DNA from: Sambucus nigra | Taxonomy: Eukaryota; Streptophyta; Magnoliopsida; Dipsacales; Adoxaceae | DNA length: 64,000 nt | Reading direction: 5' to 3' | Assembly (NCBI GenBank): GCA_949130495.1 | Contig: OX422210.1 | Location: 504,533,760-504,597,759 of the forward strand | Part shown: positions 10,109 to 20,987 of the stretch, in pieces | Layout of the letters: every line of letters starts with the position of its first letter | Position numbering within the stretch: position 1 is the first letter of the stretch | The notes under the pieces: model-generated | Seen by the model: the letters and a program-made list of their open reading frames with translations, nothing else | Told to the model about the DNA's origin: nothing | Database searches by the model: none | Position numbers and translations under genes: made by a program

Positions 10109-10513
10109 GACAATTAAACTCAACATAAAATAATAAGCAAAGGCAATCTCCAGAATAAATAAAGAACTTGAAATAATAGCAATCACACATAACACAAGAT
10201 ATACGTGGTTCAACAAGAAGGCCTACGTCCAGGGTGGTGCTCTCAGTATTTTATTTCTCTTTACTCCAGGGGAGTGTTTTCAATTGCATGCCCTTTCCCC
10301 TGGGTTGAGGGTTTAAAATATACATGTTGTTTCTCAGAGAGTGGGGGTGTTGGACTCCTCCACGTTAGCCCATAACGCCTAGAATATCTCGTGAGAGATT
10401 TTAGGGGTTGAATGGGTCATAACTGAATAAGTTATGCATGTGTCCTACAGACTTTGGGCTGGACTGAAGCAGGCAACTGATCTGGTCCGGAATGTTTAAT
10501 CAAGGTACCCACA
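10109..10513 (-). repeat. E2 3' LTR (about 405 bp)
   Basis: Plus-strand reading starts tgacaattaaactc and ends gtacccaca, that is TG...CA, with a polypyrimidine stretch (polypurine on the minus strand) just outside. It contains tacgtggttcaacaagaagg and cctacgtcca, a motif often seen near the end of plant LTRs; the E7 LTRs show a related word in the same relative place. No partner LTR is present to confirm the borders. Confidence 0.55.
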
Positions 10514-10526
10514 ATTGCCCCTAAAA
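10514..10526 (-). other. E2 polypurine tract
   Basis: On the minus strand TTTTAGGGGCAAT stands directly before the LTR start. The purine run is short, but its position fits. Confidence 0.45.
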
Positions 10527-10730
10527 TTTTTGGGTCCCAATTTGGGCTCACTAATTTTAAATAATATCCTTAGTGGCATTTTTGGGAATCACATGACACC
10601 TTGGGATTGAAGAATTTTTCTCCAATAGATTTAGGCAACGGATTGCTTCGTTCCCTGTGCGTTATGATTAGAAAGGTTTAAAACAGCTTAGAAAGGTCAT
10701 TCCCTAACGTCGCTTCAAATTTCTTTGCGC

Positions 10731-10741
10731 TCTCTATATTT
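10731..10741 (+). promoter_or_regulatory. Possible TATA box of the E2 antisense gene
   Basis: ctctatatttc lies 210 bases before the first ATG of the plus-strand gene and is followed by a C/T-rich stretch with cttctt and tctcac words that looks like a plant 5' UTR. No second copy is available for comparison. Confidence 0.35.
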
Positions 10742-10951
10742 CTCCAACCTCTCACTATTTCTTTCTCACTTCTAGGTCTTGTCTCCCATCTTCAAGCTTC
10801 TTCCTTATCTTCTAATCTTCCCTTCTTGAGGCTTTGCATTGTCTGAAGCTGATTCTTACTTCGTAAATTCTTCACACTCCTTTTTTTATTAGAATTTCTT
10901 CATATTCGATATTAGGGTTTCTCCATTCTGAGGACGAAAATAGGAAATAGG

Positions 10952-13108
10952 TTGATAACTGAGTTTATGGAGTTCTTCAATATTCCAAACTGGGTAGACA
11001 TCGAATGTGCCCCTGTTCCTCATAATGTCAGGGATATTGAGGATGGTCACTGGATACATGTTCTTTTGTTATCCCAGGGGGGTCTTACTTTTCCCCCAAA
11101 TCACTTATTTTTGCACTTTTTATTTGCTTCTATATTGTTCCTGCACAGTGCTCGCCAAATATTTGGAAAATTGTCAATGGTGGGCATAGAATTAATTAGC
11201 TCTATGGCACCAATCTAGGGCTTGTTGAAATCTGCTATTGCTATTATTTTTCTCGAACAAGATCTGGTCTTCTTTACCTCAAATCTAGGAGTCCTAATAG
11301 GGTATTGGTAGTAAATCTACCTGATCCCCACAAGGACTACTAGCATGAGGGGTTTATAGCCATAAACTGGAAGTTCCCTCCCCATACTGAAGGGTCGAGG
11401 TCTAGAAGACACGTGATTCCCTTTTATGGGGAGGAATATATATGTAGGCATAGTTCTTGTTCTACTCATTGATTCTCTGTTAGTGTATGTTCTTTCTCAT
11501 ATATTTCTCTCTTTATTTTTCAGTGAAGTTAAAGAACTCAAAACCCTATCTTCAAAAAATTCGAGCTGTTGAGCTTGTTAAAGCTTGGAAAATCAGGGAA
11601 CTCTTACCTGACGGTGAGCACCCTCGATAAACTGCATTTATTTTGGAATACAAGAACATTGAGTCCAGTTTCATCACACGACCTGTGGACAGCATTCCCC
11701 AGCTAGATATCACAGAAGAGGTTGATGCTAACCCAATCTAATTGGACGAGGAGGAAAGCAACTCTGGTGAAGAGAGTGAGGGGGCTAATAGGGGTGGTGC
11801 TGAAAGTGATTACAGTGAAGAAAGATCAAGTAGGGAAGAATATTCCAACTTGGAGGGGGATTCAGAGGCTCAGGAGTCTTTAGGGGATTCAAGTAGCCCC
11901 AGTAAGTAAGATATGGCTCCTCCTAGAAAGAATTGGATCCGAGATGACAATGAAGATAATGTGCTGCTCTCTCACCGATTGAAGAAGCAGAAATTTAGGA
12001 GAGGGATACCTCCACTGGCTCCCATACTGTTGCTCACGAGCAGGAGAGTAAGAAGAGAAATGAGGAACTGGTGAGAGAGAGGGAGAGAAAGAAGGAAGAG
12101 GAGAAGAATAACGTAAAAGAGATAAAGAGGATAGAGAGGGAGAGGAAGGATAGGGAAGAAGAAAAGAGGAGAGAATAGGTGAGGACAAAGGCGGGGTAGT
12201 TTATGGTGCCCGTGTCTGCTCTAGCTGAGGGTGCTTCTGTTGCTTTTAACCCTCAGTTAGCTCCGACAGTGCTTCCAGCTGACTGCGAGAAGTCGATAAA
12301 CATAGGGACCGACCAATTATCCCTAAAGGCGAGTCAAGGGCTAGCCTTGGTAAGCCTGTTTTCATTTATCTTCTCTTGCAATTCTTCTTTCAATACTTTC
12401 TCTACTGATGTTTTACTTTTCTCTATAGTTTGTGTCTGATTCTACAGTCCTTTACCGTAGCCATGATGAGCTAAAGAGGAAGAACACTGAGCTAGATAGG
12501 AAAAATGCCGAGATGAAGGCCAGCTTAAAGACTTCCAGTTCTGCTCAAAAGTCTTCTAACCTCACCTTGGCCCAAGCCAACAAAGAGAAAGAGGTAGTGA
12601 CCAAAGAGCTCGAAGAGCTGAGGCAGTCCTATGACTTGGTTTGGTGCTTGGTCGAAGGCGGTCCTATGACTTGGTCTGAGGCAGTCATGTGGCAGAGGAG
12701 AATAAGGTGCTTGCTGGGAAGGTGAACAAGATGGATTCTGAGCCCGCCACCCTCAAAAAGATCTCGTACAATGCTAGATGGGTCAAAACATACGAGGATA
12801 TTGAGGCCCAGACTGGTTATATTGGTCATCTCAACTTTAAGAAGGGTTGGTACAAGGCCTTACTCACTATCGAGGTGGATATTGATTCCACCTTCTTTGA
12901 AGAGCACGACCCTGGTCCCAAGCCTGTCGTGGATGAGGTGCCTCTCCCTACTGCTAGTGAAGATGCCCTTACTGTTCTGACTATTATTGTTGATGCTCCC
13001 CTTGACAAGGGGATGGAAACTGTTACGTCTGAAGGAGGTGTGCCTAGAGCTACTACAGACAAGCGAAAGCAACCAGTGACCTCAGAGCAGACTGAGGTTT
13101 CCAGCTAG
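10952..13108 (+). pseudogene. E2 antisense gene: 'putative gypsy type transposon' (Transposase_28-like) protein, spliced
   Basis: Plus-strand gene opposite to E2 pol. The N-terminal part (10952-11450) has GGLTFPPNHLFLHFLFASIL, resembling the PF04195 domain (putative gypsy type transposon), but is frameshifted. An intron then ends at ...TTTTTCAG (11521). The next exon runs LKNSKPYLQKIRAVELVKAW and an acidic, serine-rich stretch, then a basic, charged helix near 12050-12170. A second intron at 12351-12429 is clean (GTAAGC...CTATAG). The last exon (12430-13108) encodes a coiled coil (HDELKRKNTELDRKNAEMKA) and GYIGHLNFKKGWYKALL, ending in a stop at 13106-13108. A short duplication near 12625-12690 shifts the frame. 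The PF04195 assignment is moderately sure; the function is unknown. Confidence 0.65.
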
Positions 13109-13329
13109 TCTTCTTTAGGGATCTTTTTGTATTTTTGTATTTTTGTATTTCAGTTACTCTTTTTATTCACTGATGTACTCTGAACCTTCTTTAAATGAAA
13201 TGAAACTTAGTTCCCTTTCGCGTACTGATTTATTTGCCTTTTTAATGCTTATATGGTTTGTATCTCATCTATGTTGAGGATTATATTCCTGCTACCTCTC
13301 AGTTAGGAAATTTTTTTGGGCATGATGCG

Positions 13330-14121
13330 AGCAATCAAGTTAGTAGATCCTTTGTAAGGATCTACAAGTCTCTTCGGTCAAGGAATCGGGAGTATAAGGA
13401 CCAGTAAGAGCTCATTGCCAAGCTGAAAGACAGGCTCCAAGAGATAGAGGAAATCAAAGCTTCTTTGCAAGAAGAGGTGGATGATTTAAAGGCTAAGCTC
13501 CTAGATGCCTCCGAGGTTAATCAGGTTGGAGAGGTACTTCAGCAAGAGAACGATTCTCTGAGGAGAGAAGTCTCACGACTCAGGGAGAATGCGCTTATCA
13601 TTGCTCCTCAAGTTATATGTGGTTCCTCTTCATCGACTGGACCCCGAGTTCGTACTAATGACAAAGGTTTAGCTAGAGAGATTCCAAGCTTCGAGGTGAT
13701 GTTTGTCAGGCATACGTGATAGCTGTCGGTCTTCAAAGAGATGTTACCTTGCTGAGACATCTGTTCAAAAAAGGTCCTCGAAGAGTATGGGCTGATGGTT
13801 ATGATCAGGGTTGGACCAATGCTCCGACGAAGTTGGGGGAAGTTGAAGAGTTATCCTTTATTAGGGGATGGTTGAGTGCTCTTAGGGAGTTGCAGGTCCC
13901 TAGGAACTCTATCCTCTGGTATCATCATGAGATCTCCCCCTCAACTTTAATGCCTAACCCATTCAGGAGGGGATGATCACTGGGTCCCTATAGATGCTAT
14001 CCACGGGCAGCTATTGAAATCAGATTCAAATGAAGTCGAGGAGGAATTATCTCCTCACCCAGATGATGGTCAAAGAGCGCAAGTGTCTGAGTATATTTCT
14101 TGGAGACCTAATCCTCATTAG
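13330..14121 (+). pseudogene. E2 antisense coiled-coil ORF
   Basis: A second plus-strand coding stretch. It begins near 13370 with heptad-rich sequence (ELIAKLKDRLQEIEEIKASL, then DDLKAKLLDASEVNQVGEVL and SLRREVSRLREN) and, after frame changes near 13700 and 13970, continues with FIRGWLSALRELQVPRNSIL and ends ISWRPNPH before TAG at about 14120. An AATAAAA signal lies at about 14167. I do not recognise the family. It could be a second cargo gene or a distal, duplicated exon of the gene before it. Confidence 0.5.
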
Positions 14122-14773
14122 GATTAATTTTATTCAGCACATGTAACTCTTTGTATATCTAATGATGTAATAAAATAATTATGTTTTGGGCGATTCGCCG
14201 ACTAAACATTTGTTGTGTATTTTTTACTTCATTGATTTCTTGTTCGACTATCTTGGGCTCTTCTTAGACGACTGGATTTGATATAGGCGGGGTTGTTTTA
14301 TTGAGTGAGTATCCCTCCAGTCCAGTATGCTTATAAGATACTATGCTGCCTCACATTACCTTTTAGGTTGTGTCGTCAGACTCCCTTAGGCCTAAGTGTG
14401 TCAATGGAGAGCACACACCTAGTGTTGGATGTTCTATCCGAGCAGGATTTTTTAGGCAAACATTGTTTGGCGACCAACCTGAGTTGGCCGAGCTGCCTAA
14501 GGGTCCCCTTTAGGGCTTCATATATTTATAGGGTCAATGCTAGGAGGCTATTCGTGTTTCATGATGAAAACCTGAGGAGTAATACCTTTATTTTATATGT
14601 TAAGAGGAGATCCTGTAACTTGGAAAATGTGCATAAATTATAAAGTATTTGAGAAAAAAATCAACACTTCATAGAATGCCACTGCCAAATAATTTTTTAT
14701 TGATCAGAAATGAATTCCAAATTTCAACATTGGGTCAAAAGATTAACACTAGAAAATTAGAATCGGAATTTCT
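14122..14773. other. E2 spacer between the antisense cargo and pol
   Basis: Non-coding. It contains the poly(A)-like signal of the coiled-coil ORF and the words gcacacacctagtgttggatg and caacctgagttggccgagc. A 112-codon open frame (14305-14643) resembles nothing that I know and is best taken as chance. It corresponds in place to 2358-2893 in E1. Confidence 0.5.
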
Positions 14774-15890
14774 TTAAATTGGCTTCATTCCAAGCTCGAG
14801 GTATCTCCCTGCCCTCCAGCGTCTCCAAGTGACGGCTCCTTGTAGGTTGTCCTTTATCACCTTGAAGGGTCCCTCCCAGTTTGGACCTAGCTTACCATCT
14901 GATGTTTTTATTGCACTACCAAGAACTTTCCTTAGGACGTAGTCCCCAACTTGGAATGCTCTCGAATTAACATTCTTGTTGTAGTGCTTTATTACTGTTG
15001 CTGATAACCTGCTAGTTTAACTAGATCTAGCTCTCTTCGTTCCTCGGCATGTTCAAGTTCAGCGAGTAATGTTGCATCGTTCTGGCTTTGGTCGACCAGG
15101 GAGGACCTCATCGTGGGGAGGCTAGATTCCAAGGGACTGATTGCCTCCATACCATATGTCAGTGTGAATGTTGTTTCCCCGGTTGCTTGTATTGGGGTAG
15201 TGCGGTAAGTCCATAGGATGTGTGATAGCTCGCTCACCCATGCCTCTTTGCCTCACTCGTTTTGATTCTTTAATGCATCAATCACTATTTTGTTGGAAGT
15301 TTCATCTTGTCCATTGCTATGAGGGTATGCCACCGAGTTAAAATGGTGCCTGATCCCGTGGTCATTAAAGAAATCCTATAAGAGGCCACTTTCAAACTGG
15401 GTTCCGTTGTCAGTGATGATGGTACTGGGGATCCCTAAGCGGGTGATAATGTTCTTTCATATGAATCTTATCATATACGCATATCTTATGTTTGCTAGCG
15501 GCTCCACCTATATCCATTTGGTGAAGTAGTATGTCGCGACCAATAAATACCTGCGATTACTGGAAGTGGTTGGAAGAGGGCCTACGATGCCCATTCCCCA
15601 TTGGGCGAAAATCCTTGGGTTAGTAAGTGACTTTACGTCACTGGCCGGTTGGTGAACTATAGGTGCGTGAAGTTGACATTTTTTGCACTTGCGAGCATAT
15701 ATCCCATAATCCTTCTGCATGTATGGCCAGGAGTAGCCTTCCTTCATTGCTCGGAAAGCTAGCGACATGCCCCCAATATGACTCCCACAGATTCCCTCAT
15801 GGAGCTCATGCAGAACTTTCTCGACATCCTTCGGACCAGTGAAAGATCTCTTATACAGTTTTCCCTCAGGAGATAAGTGAAAGCGAGAAG
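14774..15890 (-). pseudogene. E2 pol: integrase
   Basis: Read leftwards: MKEGYSWPYMQKDYGIYARK with the CKKCQ half of the zinc motif (about 15680), then FAQWGMGIVGPLP, where the family has Asp in place of the second Gly, so the first catalytic acid is lost (codon 15591-15589). The second acid stands in IITDNGTQF (about 15420). Then follow SELSHILWTYRTTP and TLTYGMEAISPLE (open from 15237 to 14992), and the C-terminus GPNWEGPFKVIKDNLQGAV, ending at 14774. Several stops and frameshifts lie between these parts. Tat-type. Confidence 0.85.
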
Positions 15891-16009
15891 CTTTAACTCT
15901 TATCTAATGAGCAGCCTTCTTATTGTCTGGTAGGGCACCATCTTTGAAATAATCCCTTAAGGGGTCCATCCAACTGGGGGCTGATTCAATCTAGAGAACG
16001 GGACCTATG

Positions 16010-16650
16010 TTTGTCAGTTTCTCAATTTGGTTAATGCTTGGCTGGGCAAGGAAGTCGATCGGAATTGTTCTCTTCAAGTTAGAATTTATCGTTGAGCTCA
16101 AGGCCGCTAGGGCATCAGCATGGCTCTTTTGTCCTCTGGAAAGCTATTAGATGCTGACCTATTCAAAGTTAGACATTAATTTCTTTATTGTGGTGAGGTA
16201 GTCCACCATTCTCTCATCCTTAGCGTTGAAGTCTCCAGTTATCTGGTTAGAGACTAGCTGTGAGTCGCCAAAACACTTGGAGTTTCTTTACTCCCAGCGC
16301 ATGTGCCTTCTGTAGGCCTACTATCAGTGCTTCATACAATGCTTCGTTATTGGAGGCTTCAAATCCAAACCTGATTCCTTACTATAGGATTGCACCTTGA
16401 CGGGTAACCAGTACGATGCCCACTCTTACCCCTTTGGAGTTGGAGGCTCCGTCAACGAACAGCCACCAAATACCTTGTGCCGAGGGGTTTTCCCTTCGAC
16501 CAATAGGTTGAAGTTGGTCGCAAGGATGTTCTCCTATAAATTTTGCGATGAAGTCAGCGAGGACTTTTCCCTTGATTGCATTCCTTGGCTGAAACTAGGT
16601 GTTAAATTGCCCGAGCTCGACTGACCACTTTGATAGTCTACCGAACAGAT
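16010..16650 (-). pseudogene. E2 pol: archaeal-type RNase H
   Basis: On the minus strand WWLFVDGASNSKGVRVGIVL starts the domain near 16470. It continues as FGFEASNNEALYEALIVGLQ (about 16375) and KAHALGVKKLQVF; the rest is broken by stops. The DGASN and NNEALYEALIVGL motifs identify the second RNase H of Tat elements. Confidence 0.8.
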
Positions 16651-16699
16651 CTTCTTTTCTCATAACTGCTTTAAGGGGTGAGATGTAAGGACGATGATG

Positions 16700-17760
16700 G
16701 AGTTAGCTTCTAAGTAATGTTATAATTTCCTCGAGGATACCACTAGTGCAAAGGAAATATTTTCTTGTGGTAGGTACCATTGTTCGACGTCCAAGAGAGT
16801 TTTGCTCGCGTAATAAACTAGGTGTTGGATCCCCATTATTTCACACACCAGTGAAAAACTTATAGCGTGACTCAAAACTGCGAGGTATATGTATAGAGAG
16901 TCATTATCATGAGGGATTATGAGCAATGGTGGTGTACGAATTTAAACCTTGAGTCCTTTTAGTTCCTTTGAGAAATCCTCATTCCACTCTACATTTTTTA
17001 TTTTCTTCAAAAGTTGGAAGAACGGCTGGCACCTTTCGGATGATTTTGAGATGAATCGGTTCATGGCGACGAGCATTCCTGTGAGATTTTCTACGTATCT
17101 TATCTTACGGGGGAGTTTCACCCTATTAATGGCGTCAATCGGGACTGGGTTGGCTTCAATGCCTCTCTTACTAACCATGTACTTGAGAAATTTTCTTGAC
17201 TAGACACCGAAGGAACACTTACTTGCGTTAAGCTTTATTCGGTATTTCCAGGGGATTTTTAAGGTGCTTGATAGGCCCAAGAGGTGTTCTTATTTATACG
17301 TGCTCTTAACGAGCATATCATCGATGTAGACCTCCATGGTGTTTCCCATTTGGTCTTTAGACATTTTGGTGACCAATCGATGGCAGGTTGCTCCTGTATT
17401 TTTTAGCCCAAAGGGCATGACCACCTTGTAACAATATTACTCGACGAGGGTTATGAATGTTGTCTTGTCTTGATCTGTCTCGTGTATAGGGATTTGGTGA
17501 TACCTGAAGTATGCGTGTAGGAAACTCATTCTTTCATGAGCTGTTGTGGCATCCACCAACTGGTCAATATTTAGGAGAGGAAAACTGTCTTTAGGGCATG
17601 CTTTATTAAGGTCGGTGAAGTCAATATAGACTCTCCATTTTCCATTGCTTTTTGGGACCACTACTGGGTTGGACAACCACTTAAGGAATTGAACTTAATG
17701 TATGGATCCTGCATCCATAAGCTTCTCCACTTCCTTCTCCACAGCCTTGGCCTTGTCGAG
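16700..17760 (-). pseudogene. E2 pol: reverse transcriptase and RNase H
   Basis: Reads leftwards from about 17760. NPVVVPKSNGKWRVYIDFTD and LNKACPKDSFPLLNIDQLVD mark RT motifs, followed by FLHAYFRYHQIPIHETDQDK, MPFGLKNTGATCHRLV and the catalytic VYIDDMLVKS (about 17333-17310) with both Asp kept. Then LPRKIRYVENLTGMLVAMNR leads into the connection, and YLAVLSHAISFSLV and YYASKTLLDVEQWY into RNase H. Frame breaks lie near 17430, 17200 and 16930. This is the best-kept RT in the window. Confidence 0.88.
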
Positions 17761-18179
17761 TTTAGTTCATCGTGCCTTTTGTACAATCGGCTTGAAAGTC
17801 ATGTCAATGTGCAATCGATGACAAACCACACTGGGACAATTCCAGGCAGCTCGTAGGGTTCCCATGTGAAAAAGTCCAAGTTATTATGCAAAAGTACTGT
17901 TAGTTCCATCTTCTCTTCCCTCTGTGAGAGAGGCTCCGATCAACAACATCCTATCTCTCTTATTGCCGCAAGCTGCGACTTCGTCCAGGTTCTTAATGAC
18001 CCGCTCAGAGGGGAGGAGCCTGGCCTCCTCCACTCCAGGTCTTTCATATTTTAGATGCTATTTGGAAGGTGTCAAACCTTCCTATTCTTCAACCTTCTCC
18101 TTAGCCTTCTCGACCTTCTTCTCCTGCTTTAAGCGGGCGGGTGCTATAAAGAACTTTCTCGTCATTACTTGATCTCCAT

Positions 18180-19230
18180 GGATCTCCATCACTCCTCGCT
18201 CATTCACATATTTGAGTTTCTGGTGGTAGGTAGAGGGCATGTCCTTCATCGCATGTATCCACCCTCTGCCAAGGATGGCCTAGTAGGGTGAGTCAATATT
18301 GACCACCAGAAATTCGATCATTTTGGAGACACTTCCTGCCCTTACTGGCAATACAATCTTTCCCAAAGGGATGGTAACTTTAAAGTAATTGTGGCTTTCT
18401 TTAAGTCGGCGCTGTTTAACTTCAACTTCCTGAATAGGTCGTGATACATTACTTCAGATGAGCTACCCTGGTCGACGAGTAACTTATCGACATCGTAGTT
18501 AGCTATCCTAAGTGTAATGATCAAGGCATCATGATGTGGGGTACTTACTCCCACTAGGTCTTCATTCGTGAACACAATGTGTTTGCTATAGTCGATGTCA
18601 TCTGCTCGTCGACGCCTTCCTCCCTGCATCTTCGCTGGATCGATTTGAAAAGATTGCATTACTGCCGTAAGCTTTTTGAATTCCATCCGAGCTGAGTTTC
18701 CTTAAATATTATTTAGATCCGATGCCTCATGAATTACTGTGAACTCATGGATGACATCCTCCTCGAGCACGTTTTCAGGCCTAGGGTCTCCATTAGCAGC
18801 GACCTTCTCTACCTTCTTCTCCACAAATTCTTTCAAATGTCCAGTTTGAGATAACTCTTCAAGGTGAGACTTGAGGGCCTTACAGTGCTAATTTTTGTGC
18901 CCACCCTCTTTGTAGAAAGCATATCTCTGTGCGTTGTTCCTTTTTGAAGGGTCTCCTCCCATCTTTCTGTCCACTTAACGAATGGCTCTTCCTTGATCTT
19001 TTCTAGAATCTTATTGATTGACAAGACAATTTAGCGTTCATATGGCGCGAGACATCACAGTCTATACCATTGACCTCTGTACGTAGTTGTATCCATAATG
19101 GGTGGATTTTTTTGGCCAACTCCAACAACATAACCAAGGTTAGGGCTATGTCGGGATTATGTGTGTGAAATATATTTTGTATAACGTCATCCCAGTTCTC
19201 TAGTAGGGAAAATAGAATACTATCGAACAG
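18180..19230 (-). pseudogene. E2 gag C-terminus and protease
   Basis: Read leftwards: KALKSHLEELSQTGHLKEFV (about 18830) is the gag end after the zinc region, then HEFTVIHEASDLNNI, then an open stretch 18686-18342 carrying HIVFTNEDLVGVSTPHHDAL and the protease motif LLVDQGSSSEVMYHDLF, where the DQGSS form of the aspartic protease active site is common in this lineage. The gag part right of 18830 is heavily frameshifted (PFVKWTERWEET near 18980). Confidence 0.75.
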
Positions 19231-19555
19231 GTAATCTTGCTAGAGATTAACTCCACGATTCATAAGGCAGTTAAATTTTTTGATCTTTTTATTTCCATAC
19301 ATATAAATAGGAGTACTCTCTATATGACGCTCTCTAATAAAAGAGTTATGTGTGCGGTCCAATTACAACCTCTCCAGCTCTTGTTGATAGTGATTATCAC
19401 CGTGCCTCATTTTTCTTGAGAAAAATATAGGAGGGCATGATTATGAGTCCTATTGCTAAGGTATAAGGGTATATTAGTTTGATTAAGGTTTTGATAATGG
19501 AAAGGATTTTGAGTATATTAGTTTGATTAGGATGCAGAACCTAAAATACTCAATT

Positions 19556-19865
19556 AATTTCAATCTCTAAATAAATACCAAGCCTTAAATGACAATACCC
19601 TTAAATAATGAAATTTATTTTAATCCCAAAGTAACCACATTCAGTCAATTTTAATAATACTCAATTAATTTCAAACTCTAAATAAATTTCAAGCCCTAAA
19701 TGACAATACCCTTAAATTTTGCAATTTATTTTAATCCATAAGTAACGACATTCAGTCAATACTAATAATGAAAATTCCCTTAAATAATGCAATTAATTTC
19801 AAACTCTAAATAACAATTCACAGTCAATGTTAACAATATCCAATAAATTTTAGTCCCTAAATATA
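19556..19865. repeat. AT-rich tandem repeat, about 2.5 units of 111-128 bp
   Basis: Unit starts marked by aatttcaa-ctctaaata are at 19556, 19667 and 19795. Each full unit repeats ccttaaatgacaataccctt, ttattttaatcc-aagtaac and acattcagtcaat. The region has only a few C/G bases. It probably lies in the E3 LTR or its flank. Confidence 0.7.
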
Positions 19866-19885
19866 ACATCCCTTTATTGTCAAAA

Positions 19886-20075
19886 AGTATACACATATTC
19901 ACACACATATACACATATTCACACATATACACACACATATAGAGACATACACACATATACATAGATATACACACACATTCATATAAACATACACACACTT
20001 ACACATGTACACATACATAAACACACACATACACTGAAAAACACACACATTCACACACATACACATATATTCATT
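19886..20075. repeat. AC-rich microsatellite
   Basis: About 190 bases made of acacat, tatacac and attcacac words with few interruptions. Apparent cysteine-rich ORFs on the minus strand here are translations of this repeat. Confidence 0.85.
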
Positions 20076-20176
20076 AGGGTTTAACATAGAAATAAAAAAA
20101 TTGGGTTTACTTTTAAGATTGAGAGAGAGATAAGGCCAAAATTAGGGTTTGAGATTGAGAGAGAATGCAAATTGTC

Positions 20177-20201
20177 GAGAGAGAGAGAGAGAGAGAGAGA
20201 T
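20177..20201. repeat. (GA)n microsatellite
   Basis: About twelve perfect GA units after gtc. On the minus strand this is a CT-rich stretch directly downstream of the TATA palindrome at 20231, as in the leader of plant LTRs; the E6 LTR shows the same arrangement at 45495-45597. Confidence 0.85.
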
Positions 20202-20230
20202 TGATGTAGGAAGAAATGAAACAAAGGAGA

Positions 20231-20247
20231 GGGTATTATAAATACCC
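20231..20247 (-). promoter_or_regulatory. TATA-containing palindrome, possible E3 LTR promoter
   Basis: gggtattataaataccc is a perfect inverted repeat with 7-base arms and a 3-base centre. On the minus strand it reads TATTTATAA, followed by a CT-rich leader containing caaaccctaattt. The position fits the LTR promoter of the minus-strand E3. Confidence 0.4.
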
Positions 20248-20249
20248 TG

Positions 20250-20675
20250 GTCACACCCTAGAGCCGTGACCCATTGCCATGACCCTTAAATTTTTTCCAC
20301 ATCAGCGTGTAGGCAACCATTTGGTCATGGCCCCCAGTCGTGACCCACACATGTGAACAATTTGAGATGGTCACGACCCAAATCCAAAGCCCATTAGGTG
20401 TGCATTATGGCCTTAGTCGTGGCCCTTGTCGATGACCCTGCCATCACCAAACTTGGAGAGAATTTTGGCATGAATTTGGTGCATTATGGTCACAACTTGG
20501 TCATGGCCTTAGGTCGTGACCCATATTGGGAAGGGAATTGGTCCGTGACCACTTCTAAGAGCATCCATTGCCACACTGGGTAATGAATATTCTCAAGCCA
20601 AATTTTATATGGTCACGGCTTTGGGCTGTGAACACCTGGTCAGGACTTTGGGTCGTGAACACCTGGGGGTGACCA
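20250..20675. repeat. Cluster of GGTCACGAC/GTCGTGACC words
   Basis: At least nine imperfect copies of ggtca(c/t)g(a/g)cc and its complement gtcgtgaccc alternate over 425 bases, for example ggtcatggccttaggtcgtg at about 20503 and ggtcacggctttgggctgtg at about 20611. Some pairs form imperfect palindromes about 25 bases long. It lies upstream of both the E3 antisense gene and the presumed LTR promoter. Confidence 0.65.
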
Positions 20676-20753
20676 TTCATAGGATTTGGTGTTGTGTTGA
20701 TTTTGAAAAAAAAAGGAAAGATGGAATTTCCTAACAATAGGAGGTGCCGATCG

Positions 20754-20783
20754 GCATGCCCCTTGTCTTGCCTATCGGATGGT
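20754..20783 (+). promoter_or_regulatory. Upstream motif pair of the E3 antisense gene
   Basis: GCCGATCGGCATGCCC followed by CTTGCCTATCGG, 116-145 bases before the TATA box. It matches the E1 gene A pair at 4281-4312 in sequence, order and distance. GCCGATCGGC is itself a 10-base palindrome. Confidence 0.55.
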
Positions 20784-20898
20784 CAGTCCAGTCAAATCAT
20801 CCCAAAGCTTTTACTGTACTTTCTACGGCTACTTGTACTTGATGGGGTAGTCTTCCATTAGGATTTTTCATGTTCATTTTTTAGCCCAATTTTTCGAG

Positions 20899-20910
20899 TA
20901 TAAAAGGGGG
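20899..20910 (+). promoter_or_regulatory. TATA box of the E3 antisense gene
   Basis: TATAAAAGGGGG followed by taagg, 89 bases before the ATG at 20988. It is the counterpart of the E1 gene A box at 4157. Confidence 0.7.
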
Positions 20911-20987
20911 TAAGGTGGTGAGGCTTCTTCACCCATTCACTTTTTTTCTCTTGCTTATTTCTTATCTTTTGTATTGTTATTTCTAAA

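Larger units (their letters stand above)
10109..19430 (-). mobile_element. E2: minus-strand Tat-type Ty3/gypsy element
   Basis: Pol runs leftwards from 19230 to 14774 in the order gag end, protease, RT, RNase H, aRNH, integrase, so the element is in minus orientation. To the left, between pol and the 3' LTR, are two plus-strand (antisense) coding regions. The 3' LTR is at 10109-10513. The 5' part (most of gag, PBS, 5' LTR) is missing and the element stops near 19430, where E3 material begins. Its pol differs clearly from E1 and E3, so it is a distinct family. Confidence 0.75.

Noticed and set aside
11889..12188. A 99-codon minus-strand ORF rich in Ser, Pro and Leu.
   Set aside because: Shadow of the charged, purine-rich helix region of the plus-strand E2 antisense gene.
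14305..14643. A 112-codon plus-strand ORF.
   Set aside because: It lies in the E2 spacer, has no recognisable motif and no counterpart in E1 or E3.
19780..20087. Overlapping minus-strand ORFs rich in Cys, Val and Met.
   Set aside because: Direct translation of the AC-rich microsatellite.
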